Shown here piece after piece: positions 43,708 through 54,711 of a stretch of 64,000 nucleotides of DNA (position 1 is the stretch's first letter; each line of letters opens with the position of its first letter). This DNA is from Zygaena filipendulae (Eukaryota > Arthropoda > Insecta > Lepidoptera > Zygaenidae), in assembly GCA_907165275.2 (NCBI GenBank), contig OU015652.1, forward strand, positions 3,735,001 to 3,799,000, read 5' to 3'. Made by a program: the position numbers and the translations under genes. The notes beneath the pieces were generated by a model. That model was not told where the DNA came from. It saw only the letters and a list, made by a program, of their open reading frames with translations, and did not search any database.

Positions 43708-45059
43708 TTATTAAGTTTTTGTGTATCTATGAAAAGTTATTCGCAAATTAATTGTGTAATATGACTGTGTGCAATCTCGAACGAAAACAAAATAGGTATA
43801 AATAAAAATAATAATTGCGGAATTGTGAAAACATAAAATTGTGGTTCGAGCTAGAACTGCGGATACGGAACTCACTCGTATTCCATGCGGTCCAGTTTCA
43901 ACCGATATTATTTAATCGGTCTCGGCTCAAGTCTCGTACATTTCCCTGGGCTAATCCTCTGCTTTGGAAGTCTAGAATCCAACGTCTTTTTGTACTTACG
44001 AAAAGTTGACTCAATAATTTATGGTCGTACCTACCTACGTTAGGTCACATAAGTGAAATAGTAGAGTATAATTCAAATTCCAATCCCACTGGCCAGTTTG
44101 TCTTTAAAGCATTCTGGCATATCAAACGTGATACAGTACTATACCACGATATAACCACGATGCCGCGATGCTGTGAAAAGTTTAAGGTTTTTCGATACGA
44201 AAATTGATACCTTTGAGTGTATCTTTTTCGTTTGGACAGATATACTTCGCTGCCGGTAATATCAGTGGTTATATTTGTTACGTATGACCAAGTTGCACGC
44301 CTCAACGAATATTTCTTTCATATAGCTTATTAACATATTAGTTCAATCTCGTCCGAACGGGATTTTGTAAGATTCTGTTTCGCATTGGCTGAAACAGGTA
44401 TCAAAGTTCTGTAAAAAAACAAAAAACGCGCTGGTATGCGGTCGTTCTATTGTGTCTTTTGTCTATTGTTATGAATTAAAGTCGTCTCCCATGAAGTGTT
44501 TTGCGTAACACGAGACTGTTGGTCATTGATACAGTCTGTGTGAGAGATCCATGGTCCGCCATGCGCCGTAGAGCGAATCTACATACGAGAGGCTGCGGCT
44601 TACTCCAATGTCGTTTATGTATCCTTGCTGAAGTCTAAACGCAAACGTCATGGTAAAGGAGTGTAAAGATAAAACTCTGTACACCCTATGGTAAATTTCA
44701 TAAAATCTGGTGGATAATACATGGAGGAATAGTTTACCTTGTTACGTTAACGTACGTCGCTCAGGGTAGGATCTCAGGGAGGGATCTCACTATTAAAATT
44801 ATATGAACTAAGTACCATATAATACGTTGGTTTTTGGTTACTTATATGGTTCTTAAAATACGTGCGCCACAGATTTGTGTGTTTTAGTTCGCATGTCACA
44901 TACGGGACCACGTATACGAACAGGCTCTATAAAGTTATAGGTAAATTATTATTAAAGGAAAAATTGAAACCTTAAATTTACTAAAAACCTATTTTAATGT
45001 ACAGAAACCTAGCAGTGGCTAAACTGGTAATAAAGGACAGGATATGAGTGTAACGACGT
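43708..45059. other. No gene seen
   Basis: Mixed AT-rich sequence. A GC-richer stretch at 44500-44620 has no sustained frame. ORFs at 43815-44009 and 44045-44305 show no domain. Confidence 0.5.
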
Positions 45060-45310
45060 AGCGGTGCTGTCAAGTAGCAGCGTAACCTGCCCCCTTATCC
45101 AAATTGATAATCTAGAATCCTTAACGCATAAAAAACTAAGGAACGGAATATGGTCACGCAAAACTGGACTTCTGATTGGACGATTTTACGTGACCACGTG
45201 ACATGACGATTCGTTCCTTAGTTTTCCATATGCGTTAACGATTAATATTATAAATCGCCAACATGGCTAAGGGGGCTGTGCCTGAGCAGCGCAGCGTTTG
45301 AGAGTAGGCA
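45060..45310. mobile_element. Large imperfect TIR element
   Basis: The outer arms CCCCCTTATCC / GGCTAAGGGGG and inner arms TTAACGCATAAAAAACTAAG GAACG / CGTTCCTTAGTTTTCCATAT GCGTTAA mirror each other around CACGTGAC. A decayed relative is at 32340-32465. Confidence 0.6.
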
Positions 45311-45319
45311 GGCGGGACA

Positions 45320-46555
45320 ACTCGCAATCTAGGACCACATTCCTTCGTTTGCTTCGGTTTTTGCCGCGTCTAATCTAAACTGACGCTGACGTTATATAGT
45401 ATAAATATGGCCGGCGAGCTCATAATACTGGAGGCCGATTGTACTATTTTTTAACGAAAAAAACCGTGAAATATCACGTTCATATGGTAAAAAGCAGCAT
45501 TAGTGTAAGATAATATCCATTGAAATTCGTAATGAAAGCTATAAACGTGACGTGATCCACCTTAACATTACCTACTTAAATATAAATAAGTTAAATGTAA
45601 GTAAATTTTAATTAACAATAATATGGTAATTGTTTGTTATTATAATAATTATACGATGACCTTAACACACTGCTTTACGATAGCGCCCCCCGAAAATTGT
45701 TTTATTAATTTACGCAAAGGAGTCTTATAATATGTACTTATGGCATACCGAATATGTACTAATTTGTGATTATTGTCATTCTACAGCGTTTGTGATTGTC
45801 TTACATTATTTTGTGCACGCACATTATAGCTATGGAATGTTGTTGATCGTATTGAATCGGAATCCTGTAGACTAGACCTTTGAATAGATCTTTCAATCAA
45901 TCGGTAATTTACTCGAATCTTGTTTCCTCGATTCAAATAATCCAAAGACAGAATGAAATGTGCACGACTGTAAATGGCAACAGATAATGAGAAAACCGCA
46001 TTCACTTGTTAGGTAGTTGTTGGTGACTCCACGTAATAAAAACAATTTCCTTAGAATCTTTCGTAACATCTTCCCTGGTCAGAGTTCACGGTTTGTTTTC
46101 TAATTGTATACTATAAAATTATTGTGAAGTGTCAATGAGGAAGAGTTGATGTGTAGATGATTTAGTAGGTACTGGTGCATCGGTTGTAAAACGATAGTTA
46201 CTTAATTAATATATGAAAATGGTGAAGGTATCCATTAGACAGAGAGACGTAACATCAAGACACTCACATCAAAGATGCAGTTTGTGTATTGGTATAGAAT
46301 ATTCGTTTTATAATAATTCTTTCAACATAAATGAAATTCATTTCTTAAAAATCCCATATTTCCTGCATTACGCCAGTTGCAATTACATTCAAATTCAAGT
46401 TTTTAATTTTTGAAAGCATAAAGTATAATATCTCTTTAGGTGCAAGAGCAACTTCAATGCGAGATAGATAAAATTCGACTGGACTTAGTATATCATTGCC
46501 TAACTGATTACGTTTCTGCAATTTCTTGCCCGTTTCAAAAATATTCGTAGTCGTA
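45320..46555. other. No gene seen
   Basis: AT-rich; ORFs at 45781-46005 (-) and 46213-46413 (+) have no recognisable domain. Confidence 0.5.
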
Positions 46556-46561
46556 GTTTTA

Positions 46562-46655
46562 GATGGGCAATCAACACGGTGCTTGGGTTTAAACCCGATT
46601 TATGACTGGGCATCAACGGACTTTTATCGGGTTTAGGTAAACCGGGTTGTCCATC
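46562..46655. mobile_element. GATGGGC MITE, TA duplication, copy 2
   Basis: GATGGGCAATCAAC...GGTTGTCCATC between TA dinucleotides, with CTTTTATCGGGTTTAGG as in 20751-20871. Confidence 0.7.
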
Positions 46656-46734
46656 TATAGTCGTATAGTCATAGCCTTAGCTAGTTATAGCGTCATCGTC
46701 AGACGTCGAATATAACATCATTGTCATAAGGTTG

Positions 46735-46812
46735 TCGTTATCATCATCGTCGTCATCATTATGTTCATCATTACCGTCGTCGTCGTAGCTGCCATCGTCA
46801 TCGTCATCATGA
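46735..46812. repeat. (CATCGT)n imperfect microsatellite
   Basis: ATCATCGTCGTCATCATTAT and CCGTCGTCGTCGTAG, CATCGTCATCGTCATCATGA. Confidence 0.9.
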
Positions 46813-46865
46813 CATTAGGTTATTATCTACTTTAATCACCCCAAATCAACAAATCTTAATTACTG

Positions 46866-47330
46866 AACAACAGATGCTAGTTTGTACGCTTCGGAGACGT
46901 GGACGCTAAAAGCCCGAGTTTGGTCTAGGATCGATGCGTTTGAAATGTGATGCTGGCCCAAAATGTTTGGAATTCCCTGGACTGCGAGAATAACCAACGC
47001 ATCGATCCTGAATGAACTGAACATCAAGTAGAGACTCTCCACGGTGTGCACCTATGCAGCGACTTCTACAGTGCTTCGGTCACGTAACCAGACGGGAGCC
47101 AGACAGCCTTGAGAGGATGATTGTCGACGGGCACGTCGAGGGCAAGATGGGTCGCAGAAGATCGCGGACCTGTTGGACTGACATGGTGAAGGAGTCCATT
47201 AAGTGCACTATCCAGGCATCCATGCGCCAGGCGAAGAATAGGACGGCTTGGAGAGACGAAACCTGGTGAAACGTGTCGTTCAGAATAATCACGACCCTCA
47301 GTCATGAGGAAATTACTGAGAAAAAGATGG
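46866..47330 (+). pseudogene. LINE ORF2 C-terminal fragment, RTE-like
   Basis: In pieces: YASETWTLKARVWSRIDAFE, then CWPKMFGIPWTARITNASIL, NELNIK and LSTVCT, then a frame 47054-47269 with LLQCFGHVTRREPDSLERMI, VDGHVEGKMGRRRSRTCWTD. This is the conserved post-RT tail of RTE-like lepidopteran elements. In-frame stops at the positions of former codons (after DAFEM and NELNIK) and a frame change near 47050 make it non-functional. The upstream microsatellite probably lies outside the element. Confidence 0.75.
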
Positions 47331-48030
47331 CAGTTGTATAATTTCCCCGCAGGAATTTATCACACCCAGATGCCTAGTTATTGTAAAACACACGGATTTA
47401 ATAAAGTGAAACAACCACATAGGTAGGTATAGTATTTTAACAAAAAGTTTAATAAAAGCATAGCTATACTTATCTAAATTAACATAATGATAAAGTAAAG
47501 ATTTTCTGAAGCAATTCTCACAGAACGGTTACGACGAAGAAAACAGATTCACTTACCTAATTAAGACACTGTAGACAAGTTATTTACACTTTTCACACGG
47601 CGAGGTGTAGTAGCTGTGATCAAATTGCACTCGTAATTATACCCTGTGTACCTAGCCAACCCAATAGTGAAATAAGTAATTGTGTAGTTGCCTATCCAGT
47701 ACTTAACAAATTGAACATCTTATTTGGCTCGAATTACGTGAATTAATCATAGATCAAAGTACTTAAGAGGCTTCATCCGTTCGCTCACTAAAATATCGCA
47801 CCTTCAGAATTAAAGTGACCTAACTCAAAAATTACAAGTCTCTTTCACAATAACATACATAAGTGAATAGCGCGATCAACGAATAATTGGGGCTCTTTTT
47901 CTTTTTTCACTTTGTCCTGAATTACTGACTGACGGATCAACACACAGCCTAAACCGCGGATCGTAAAACCCAGGAATTTGGAGGGTGTGTTCTTTGTATG
48001 ACGTAGGCATCCGATAAGAAAGAAGAAAAG
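47331..48030. other. No gene seen
   Basis: AT-rich; ORF at 47845-48039 (-) has no recognisable domain. Confidence 0.5.
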
Positions 48031-48037
48031 GAGTTGC

Positions 48038-48106
48038 AAAGTTTGTATGGAACAATTCCGCGGGAACTCCGAAGTTATCGCGGGTGAAACCGCGCGGTAC
48101 AGCTAG
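48038..48106 (+). mobile_element. Helitron-like element, 3' end only
   Basis: AATTCCGCGGGAACTCCGAA then GAAACCGCGCGGTACAGCTA G|T; 5' part missing. Confidence 0.65.
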
Positions 48107-48131
48107 TCATAATATGAATGGGCATGTTGAC

Positions 48132-48424
48132 TAATTTTTATTTTTTAGTCCGTCTTGTAGATTATTAAAAAATATTGGACACGTATTTTTTCTTTTTTTA
48201 CGTAATCAAAAAATAACGGCGATATATTGAGTTGAAATTTCGCGTGACGTCACTATTTTGACAGTTTGTATGGCGGTTTTGCAGTTAGTGACGTCACGAC
48301 CTCCTCATTCTAAACTTTAATGCCCTTTATCTCTGTATATTTTAATTTATTTAAAAAAGCAAAAAATACGTGTCTATTGTTTTTTTATTTTCTAACTGAC
48401 GGACTAATTAGAATTGTGATTTTC
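48132..48424. mobile_element. TAGTCCGTC MITE, reference copy
   Basis: About 290 bp. Left end TTTTTTAGTCCGTCTTGTAG and right end CTGACGGACTAATTAGAATT are imperfect inverted repeats, and just inside them GACACGTATTTTTTC mirrors CAAAAAATACGTGTC. The body carries TACGTAATCAAAAAATAACG, GATATATTGAGTTGAAATTT and two TGACGTCA palindromes (48244, 48289). It resembles 11887, 22660, 23971, 33003 and 62600. No coding capacity. The termini may be flanked by TA. Confidence 0.75.
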
Positions 48425-48799
48425 AATAGTAGTCAACATCCCTATTCAATGTAATTCAACGTCTTTAATACTTCCAAAATATTTTTCAATAGTTTTGGTA
48501 TTTTCAATTGTTTAGGTACCTATTCATAATTTTCATGTTATTTTTATTACTTGCCAAACAACATTATACAGCTGTCTATAATACAAGTATTATTATTTGT
48601 ATTTAATTGATTTTATTGATATTTTATTACGTGGATATTTTGACTTCGTTTACTTACAAAACATTTTTATTTAAATTCTTAATGTTTTTAATAAATATTG
48701 TTTTGATAGGTTGCACTTTTCGGGCATGTTGCCATTAGGCATTTCAATTTAGCATACCTACCTACAGACTGCGGTGCTCATTTAATATACAATATAATA

Positions 48800-49022
48800 G
48801 TAGATTATACACCAAGGGGATAAAGCACTGTTTTATGTCACGGGCGCTACATTGAATCCTGAACATAACGAAGGACTCCAAATTTAACTCCCGAGCGCAG
48901 CGAGGGTGTTATAAGTTAATTCCCGACCAAAGGGAGGGAATTAAGATTGAGTCCTGAGTGCAGTGAGGGATTCAAGCGCCCAAGAAAAAAACAGTTTTAT
49001 CCCTGTGGTGTATACTCTACTT
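48800..49022. mobile_element. TIR element with GAGCGCAGCGAGGG internal repeats
   Basis: The ends GTAGATTATACACCAAGGGG ATAAAGCACTGTTTTA and AAACAGTTTTATCCCTGTGG TGTATACTCTAC are inverted partners with GGGCGCT/AGCGCCC further in. The core has short GC-rich hairpins (CTCCCGAGCGCAGCGAGGG, CCTGAGTGCAGTGAGGG). A related core is at 57150-57500. Confidence 0.7.
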
Positions 49023-49271
49023 TTCTCACATAATGCGAGACAATAAAAAACCAGGCTTAGTAGATCCTATATAGCCACTTCTTTCAGCTGGCGTGGCCTA
49101 CTCGATTTGACAAACAAATGAAGTTCGTCTCACTGCGAATCTAGTGGGCCACGGCTTCGGTCTTCGAAAATCGAGTTGGCCGCGCCCGCTGAGAACACAT
49201 TCTGTTTAGCGAAATGAGACGTTATGGACATAGCAATAAGAATTATGAAAGTGAAAATCACATTATTGACC

Positions 49272-49311
49272 AGCGGGTTATAATGAAATTCAATAGAACA
49301 TTATAACCCGG
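49272..49311. repeat. Hairpin, 14-bp arms
   Basis: GCGGGTTATAATG and CATTATAACCCGGC around a 13-bp loop; followed by a longer imperfect foldback AATGCC...GGCATT to about 49372. Confidence 0.75.
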
Positions 49312-49429
49312 CTAATGCCAAGAGATATAATGTCTTGCTTTCGGTAAGGTTTACATGACATATAATTCGGCATTGTCGAGCATGTGGTGTGAAAAATATA
49401 TTATGTTTAAACCAGGGATATATTTTTGT

Positions 49430-50860
49430 TTACTAATATAATATATTTGTTTATAAGATAAATAATACAAAAAACACGTCTTATAAATCACAGCGAAATC
49501 CTCAATAAAAACGTGGATTTACGAGATTAAAAATGATCTTTTGTACCCAGTAGATACCCACATCTGAAGAATAATGATGTATAACTAGAATTTGCTATGT
49601 CATATATTATATCTGTCATGTTTAGTCAATGTTTAGTTATTCAAGATCATTACTTGATGATACGATTAAAATTTACCTACACGCCTAATGCAAATGATGT
49701 AACTAATATAGCTGAAGAAGTGTCGGTATACATGCCACGTATGAGGTGTTTAGTAATTTTCTAAAGTGAATGGTGGTTTGCAACATAAAAATACTTTAAT
49801 CTATTAAGCAAGTGCATTCTTTAGTGAAGTTGGAAAATGTAGTGAGTTTATCAACAAATTACACAACTTGCTAAATTCAATTGCTGCAGTCTGTTTTCAA
49901 GTCGATGAACAATCACTTGATTTACCTACTGATTTATAACAAAGAGGTTTTTCTTTTTAATTCAAACAAATATAATTATGAATCATTTGGAAGATAAAAT
50001 ACGCGTTTATGATCGATGACAATGACGATCTGAAAAATGATATCTAGCGATTTCAGTGGAAGGTATAGCCATTGTATTTTAATCCAAACGCTCTTGACGT
50101 CCATCAGCATCAAGTGGTTCACATCCTTGGAGATACTAGTATGTAAATCTGCGATTGATCTCATGTGACCCACATGCCACTCGTACGCAGCATTACACAA
50201 CGTTTAAAAGAAACATTAGAAGACAAACAATAGGAACAAGTATTTTATTAGTAATAGATAACTAATGATGATGACAAATGAAATATCTTGTTTAATGAAT
50301 TAGTTTTTCAATTAAAAATACATATTTCTCAACAAAGTGAATGCTTGTCAGTACCTACCTATAGCGTTAGTCTAGAGAGTAGAGAACCATGTTTGTCATT
50401 TTCAGAGTTTTACTAAGGTAACAGTCCAGATTCGTTTTGTATTATGCAATAGCTTCAGATATGTACTTTCGAACTTTGATGATTTAGGAGCTAATTTTAG
50501 AATCAGATACATAACAAAACTGCAAAATTATAATCATTAAAGTTAGTAAGTATACATTTACCCTAATCCACATATTCTACTACCGATTTCTTGTTAGATG
50601 CAGTAAACTTATTTATATTATGAGACGTTGCACTTTTAGTGCTATAAAACTATTTTATTGGGTGCTTATTATTAGATACATAATAAATAAATCTAACTTA
50701 TGCTAATTATTGTAATTGGTTTCACCACTTAAAGATAATGGAATATTGATTTATTTTTTTCATAAGTGCCCACTTTAGTGTCTGTTGTTTATTGCCCCAA
50801 TATGAAAAAAAACATAATGAGTAAAAATTTCATAAAATATTATATAATGTATTTGCGATG
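49430..50860. other. No gene seen; 3' flank of Kazal exon
   Basis: AT-rich. Probably includes the 3' UTR of the minus-strand Kazal gene near 50700-50860. ORF 49976-50200 (-) lacks recognisable features. Confidence 0.5.
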
Positions 50861-51387
50861 TTAATTTTTATTAAATGTTTTATTATTCACCTTTAGACTA
50901 AGATTTCGGTTATTTCTTTTCTTCCCATGTTTTTTCCTGCGTTTATTTTTGCCTTTAATGTGTTTCAATTTACTCACAGAATCTGGTTTCTCTGTGTACG
51001 GTTTCATGAGCTCATGGAATAGGTCTCGGGGCATGAATTTCTTCCATTTCATCAAAGAAAAATACACCGTTGATGATAACGGATCGCCTTTTAGAAAATT
51101 ATCGCACAGGTCACGATGGCGTAGCGTTAAGTACGGATTGTAGGATTTCGCTTTTTGGAATTCGCAGTAGTTTGCATACGAGCGCGAGTCAGTTCCACAT
51201 ATGGGGTCCCAATCGTATTTCTCTTCTGGTGTGCAATGGCACTGGCCGTGGTGGTCCATCTCGAGGTATGTATACTGTTGCTTTGCTATTTCGAATTCGC
51301 AGTTGTTGATATATGTGACCCCGTCCGTTCCACATATGGGATGTGCGTGGCTACATTTTCTACGTTCTTCTGACGATGACGTTGACA
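50861..51387 (-). CDS. Kazal-domain protein, 3' terminal exon
   Basis: The exon opens at acceptor TTTCACCCTCGTAG on the minus strand, phase 1, and encodes about 175 residues to a TAA at 50861-50863. It contains two Kazal-like modules: CSHAHPICGTDGVTYINNC to HHGQC (residues about 12-50) and CTPEEKYDWDPICGTDSRSY to RHRDLC (about 52-95). Both keep the PxCGTDxxxY core and four cysteines but lack the first and fifth cysteines of classical Kazal inhibitors, so each would form two rather than three disulfides. A region with SLMKWKKFMPRDLFHELM follows, then a very basic tail (KGKNKRRKKHGKKRNNR). Kazal proteins are typically secreted protease inhibitors; the signal peptide must lie on an upstream exon at higher coordinates, not found here. 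Inhibitory function is not assured with this cysteine pattern. Confidence 0.8.
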
Positions 51388-52370
51388 CTACGAGGGTGAA
51401 ATAACGTTGAGTAGATCATTTGTTAGAGTTAAGTATATGTATAATTATGTCACTGGTAAAAGCGAAAGGAGTTGAAAACGAGACATGTGACTATGTTGTG
51501 TTCATGCAGGCAGCGACGCCATAATGTAGATATGTACCTATAGTATCTATACCTGCTGGATTCCGATTTTCGGGCATCTTAACATAGGTACTAAATAAAA
51601 TCTCAAGCTTTCTTCCGACTCCAATATGCTAAATTCAATCCCAAAGCTTAGAAATTAATTCTAATATTAGATAGGTAGGTACCCATTCTATTTAATACTC
51701 ACAGTATCTACTGTTTACCGCTTTGAATCACAGATAACATAATAATATACTAGTACTTTGAATACATATTATGATACAAATTGGTACCTACTTAAGAGTT
51801 CTTTTTTTATTAATATTTTTGAATCTTTAGTAAGTATATTATTTTGTTCGAAAATCACATTTTGTTATATTGTGTAAGTAATTTTATTATTTTTCATAGT
51901 GCTCGTAAGTAGTTAATGATACAATTTGTAGTGGATACTTTTACCTACTATACTCGCCTTAAAAATATAGTGTACTTATACTGTATAGAGATACATACAA
52001 TATATAAAGCAAAACGATATCCATATGAAAGAAATCATAGCTCCAATTTTATTATATCTTTATAAAGTGAACAACTTTATTAAATGCAATAAATGCACTG
52101 CCACATTCTCATATTATTATGAATTTTAGAATAGTTTATTGTTCACTAGCACGTCACGTAACTCAATAAAACACACTGCGCAGACGTTCGATTTGGAAAT
52201 AATTAAACGTTTAATTGGTGAAATGTTATTTTTAATTTTGATTACGAAACACGATTCAATCGCAGCGATTTGATCGTCGCACTAGAATTATTACAAGAAA
52301 CACCGCGGAGATGAAAATCATTTATATGTGTAGGTACAGTTAGACACACTCATAAACATAGTAATCTATA
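51388..52370. other. No further exon seen upstream of Kazal exon
   Basis: AT-rich, presumably intron of the Kazal gene. No signal-peptide exon with a phase-1 donor could be identified. Confidence 0.4.
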
Positions 52371-52375
52371 CCAAG

Positions 52376-52915
52376 GATGATGCGGATGTTAATTTTTTCA
52401 CATCCGCGGATGTGAATGCGGATGCGGATGTTTAAGATCTTATGTAAATATAGTACATGTGTAAAGAATTAAAACAATGACAAAGTAATTGACGACCCGA
52501 TTGACGCAATGGTCACCATGCCTGCCCGCTAATCAAGAGGTTCCGGGTTCGATTCCCGGTGGGGGTGGACTTTGTGTGATGAACACAGGGTTCCATTTTC
52601 CAGTCTGGGTGTGTATATGTATATATGTATAGTGTAATAATATATGTGTAATAATATGTGTAGTATATACCACGTTTGCTTGGTTTCCACGACACAAGCT
52701 TATAGCTTAGTGTGGGATCAAGTAGATCCGTGTGTTGTGAAGTGGATTATTATTATTATTATTATTAACATTTTTATCAATGAAAATTAGTAGATATTAA
52801 GAAAAAATTCTCCTATTTTTGGCCCAGCCCAATTTCTTGTCTCAACTTGTATTACATCCGCATCCGCATGAACATCCGCATTGATTATTGCGGATGCACA
52901 TATTTGCAACATTCC
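52376..52915. mobile_element. GCGGATGT repeat element split by a SINE
   Basis: GGATGATGCGGATG...CACATCCGCGGATGTGAATG CGGATGCGGATG at the left, and ACATCCGCATCCGCATGAAC ATCCGCATTG at the right in inverted form. The SINE at 52493-52767 sits between, so the host element predates it. Confidence 0.65.
52493..52767 (+). mobile_element. tRNA-derived SINE, best-preserved copy
   Basis: Starts CGACCCGATTGACGCAATGG (A-box region) and has GGGTTCGATTCCCGG (perfect pol III B box), GGACTTTGTGTGATGAACAC, a (TATATG)n-like tract, GACACAAGCTTATAGCTTAG and an (ATT)7 tail. tRNA-like folding is confined to the first 75 bp. It lacks a tRNA 3' end and CCA context, so it is not a tRNA gene. Confidence 0.85.
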
Positions 52916-52929
52916 TGATCTATACATAT

Positions 52930-53098
52930 AAATAAAATTGAAAGTGTGTAATATCGCGATCACGAAGTTCAGAGGGTTATTTGATGCATGACGCTACCTA
53001 TGAACCTACATGAAGAATCATTATATTTTTTTTTGTTTATCTGTCTGTCAGAGCTAATCTTCGGCATGTATGCGGATGAAACCGTGAGGTACAGCTAC
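52930..53098 (+). mobile_element. Helitron-like element, decayed
   Basis: GTCTGTCAGAGC and GGATGAAACCGTGAGGTACA GCTACT; terminus decayed from CTAG to CTAC. Confidence 0.45.
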
Positions 53099-53361
53099 TA
53101 TGGTTTTGAAAAACAAAATTAATCTCTTATAAAAAATAGTTTAAATTTTTTTTATAGATTTATTAGGAGCAGACGGACAGTTAAAGCGCTGATAAATATA
53201 GTTATAGCGCTTGGACCTTAAATCACACAGCGCAACTGTTCCGAAGTAATCAGAACTTTTACACAAACAACTGGTACAAATGAACTGGTATAAATGAAAA
53301 TAAATCACCAGCACAAGTTATCTTACCTAATAGGTTAAGTACAAGAGAAGTAGTGTTTTTT

Positions 53362-53545
53362 TTGTAATATACATACTTATAATACAAAACACCCAGGCTA
53401 AGGATAAACACAAATTTTCGTCACGTACCTATTATATGGTAAGCCACATGTAGGAATTGAATCCACGACAGCTGTCGTAGCAGCCAGGTTCAGGTCAAGC
53501 TATTAGACCAACGCTGCTGTCGTGTAGCCTCGTTTCGTTATTGAT
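53362..53545 (-). mobile_element. Second-type tRNA-like SINE
   Basis: On the minus strand: ACGACAGCAGCGTTGGTCTA, a B-box-like GGATTCAATTCCT and a 3' part ending CTTAGCCTGGGTGTTTTGTA followed by A-rich sequence. A family distinct from 52493. Confidence 0.5.
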
Positions 53546-53780
53546 CACCCATCGAGTGTTTGACACAATATGGCCGATACGTTAGGAGATCGAATTTCAA
53601 AATTGGGAAGAAGTCCCACAAGTCAGTCATTATTTCATAGGTCATCTATATTACTTATGTTGATAACAAGTAAGTGGATAAAGTTACCGTCATAATAATG
53701 AATATTAATAGGTATACTAGCTACAGTTCTTATAAGCGTGTGAATATCGGGATTACTCCGGAATCTTACATTTTTCGAAA

Positions 53781-53851
53781 AAAAAAAAACATACATAGGT
53801 ACAGCCGAAAGCAGAACCTCCTCCTTTTTGGAAGTTGGTAAAAAAGATCTA
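53781..53851 (-). repeat. GGAGGAGGTTCTGC repeat, copy 1
   Basis: On the minus strand CCAAAAAGGAGGAGGTTCTGC...GGCTGTACC; the first A-rich end is a 12-A run. Related copies at 63440-63500 and 63951-64000. Confidence 0.65.
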
Positions 53852-53886
53852 CCGTGTATTCGTGGAACTTAATCTTTACATAGGTA

Positions 53887-54087
53887 GTATAAAACAAACT
53901 ATACGAAATTGCTTCTCGCCGTTTGTATACTTAGATCTTTTAAACTACGCAACAGATTTTATACGATTTTCATCGATAGATACTTAGATCGAATGATTCA
54001 AGAGGAAAGTTTATGCATACAGTTTATACTTGTGGAATTTCCGCAGGAATTCCGGAATAACGACGGGTGAAATTGCGGGGACAGCTA
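53887..54087 (+). mobile_element. Helitron-like element
   Basis: CTTTTAAACTACGCAACAG, TGGAATTTCCGCAGGAATTC, GCGGGGACAGCTAA; terminus decayed. Confidence 0.65.
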
Positions 54088-54478
54088 ATTAACTATATAT
54101 ACGACATACCTACTGTTTTCAGATAGACACGGTTCCCCAGCGATGACATAGTCGCATACCAAAAGAAAAACTGTAAAATAGTCTAGACATTATTTTGAAA
54201 TGGGTAGGTAGGTATGTCATGTTTCGTCACGCGCAATTGCTTGGATTTGGAACGCGTAAACTACCTATATGAAAGGTTATTAAGTTTTAATTTGTCACAC
54301 GTGCAAGGGTTATCTCCAACATCTTTTGCGCACCTAGTAGCTCAAACAAAGTTTATTTAATGAATGAAAGTGAATTAATGTGATAAAAAGAAAAATAATT
54401 AATGTTATTGATTTAGAATCGGCAATAATTCAAATTCAGATAATAGTAGATTTTTGCACCGACTGCATTATACAATTA

Positions 54479-54711
54479 CTAGCTGTGCCCCGCGGTTTCA
54501 CCCGCGGTAATTTCAGAGTTCCCGCGGGAATTCCGAGATAAAAGGTAGGTATCATAAATCCTTCTCTGTACCCCTGAAAACGTGCATGCCAAATTTCATC
54601 TAAATCCGTTCAGCCGTTTTGCGTGATTGAGTAACAAACATCCAAACATCTATACATCCAAACATTCAAACATCTAAACATCCACACTTTCACATTAATA
54701 ATATAATAGGA
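54479..54711 (-). mobile_element. Helitron-like element with expanded CATCCAAA repeat
   Basis: A|CTAGCTGTGCCCCGCGGTTT to TAATATAATAGGA|T. At 54640-54690 the unit AACATC(C/T)A is repeated about six times; the same place in 28462-28646 has only two. Confidence 0.85.

Noticed and set aside
46690..46815. Repeat array such as CRISPR
   Set aside because: Irregular (CATCGT)n microsatellite with no constant repeat-spacer pattern, in a eukaryotic genome.
50949..51404. Plus-strand ORFs opposite the Kazal exon
   Set aside because: Antisense shadows of the Cys-rich exon.
52493..52570. tRNA gene
   Set aside because: A and B boxes are present, but the 3' half does not complete a cloverleaf and the unit continues into a dispersed SINE body with an ATT tail.
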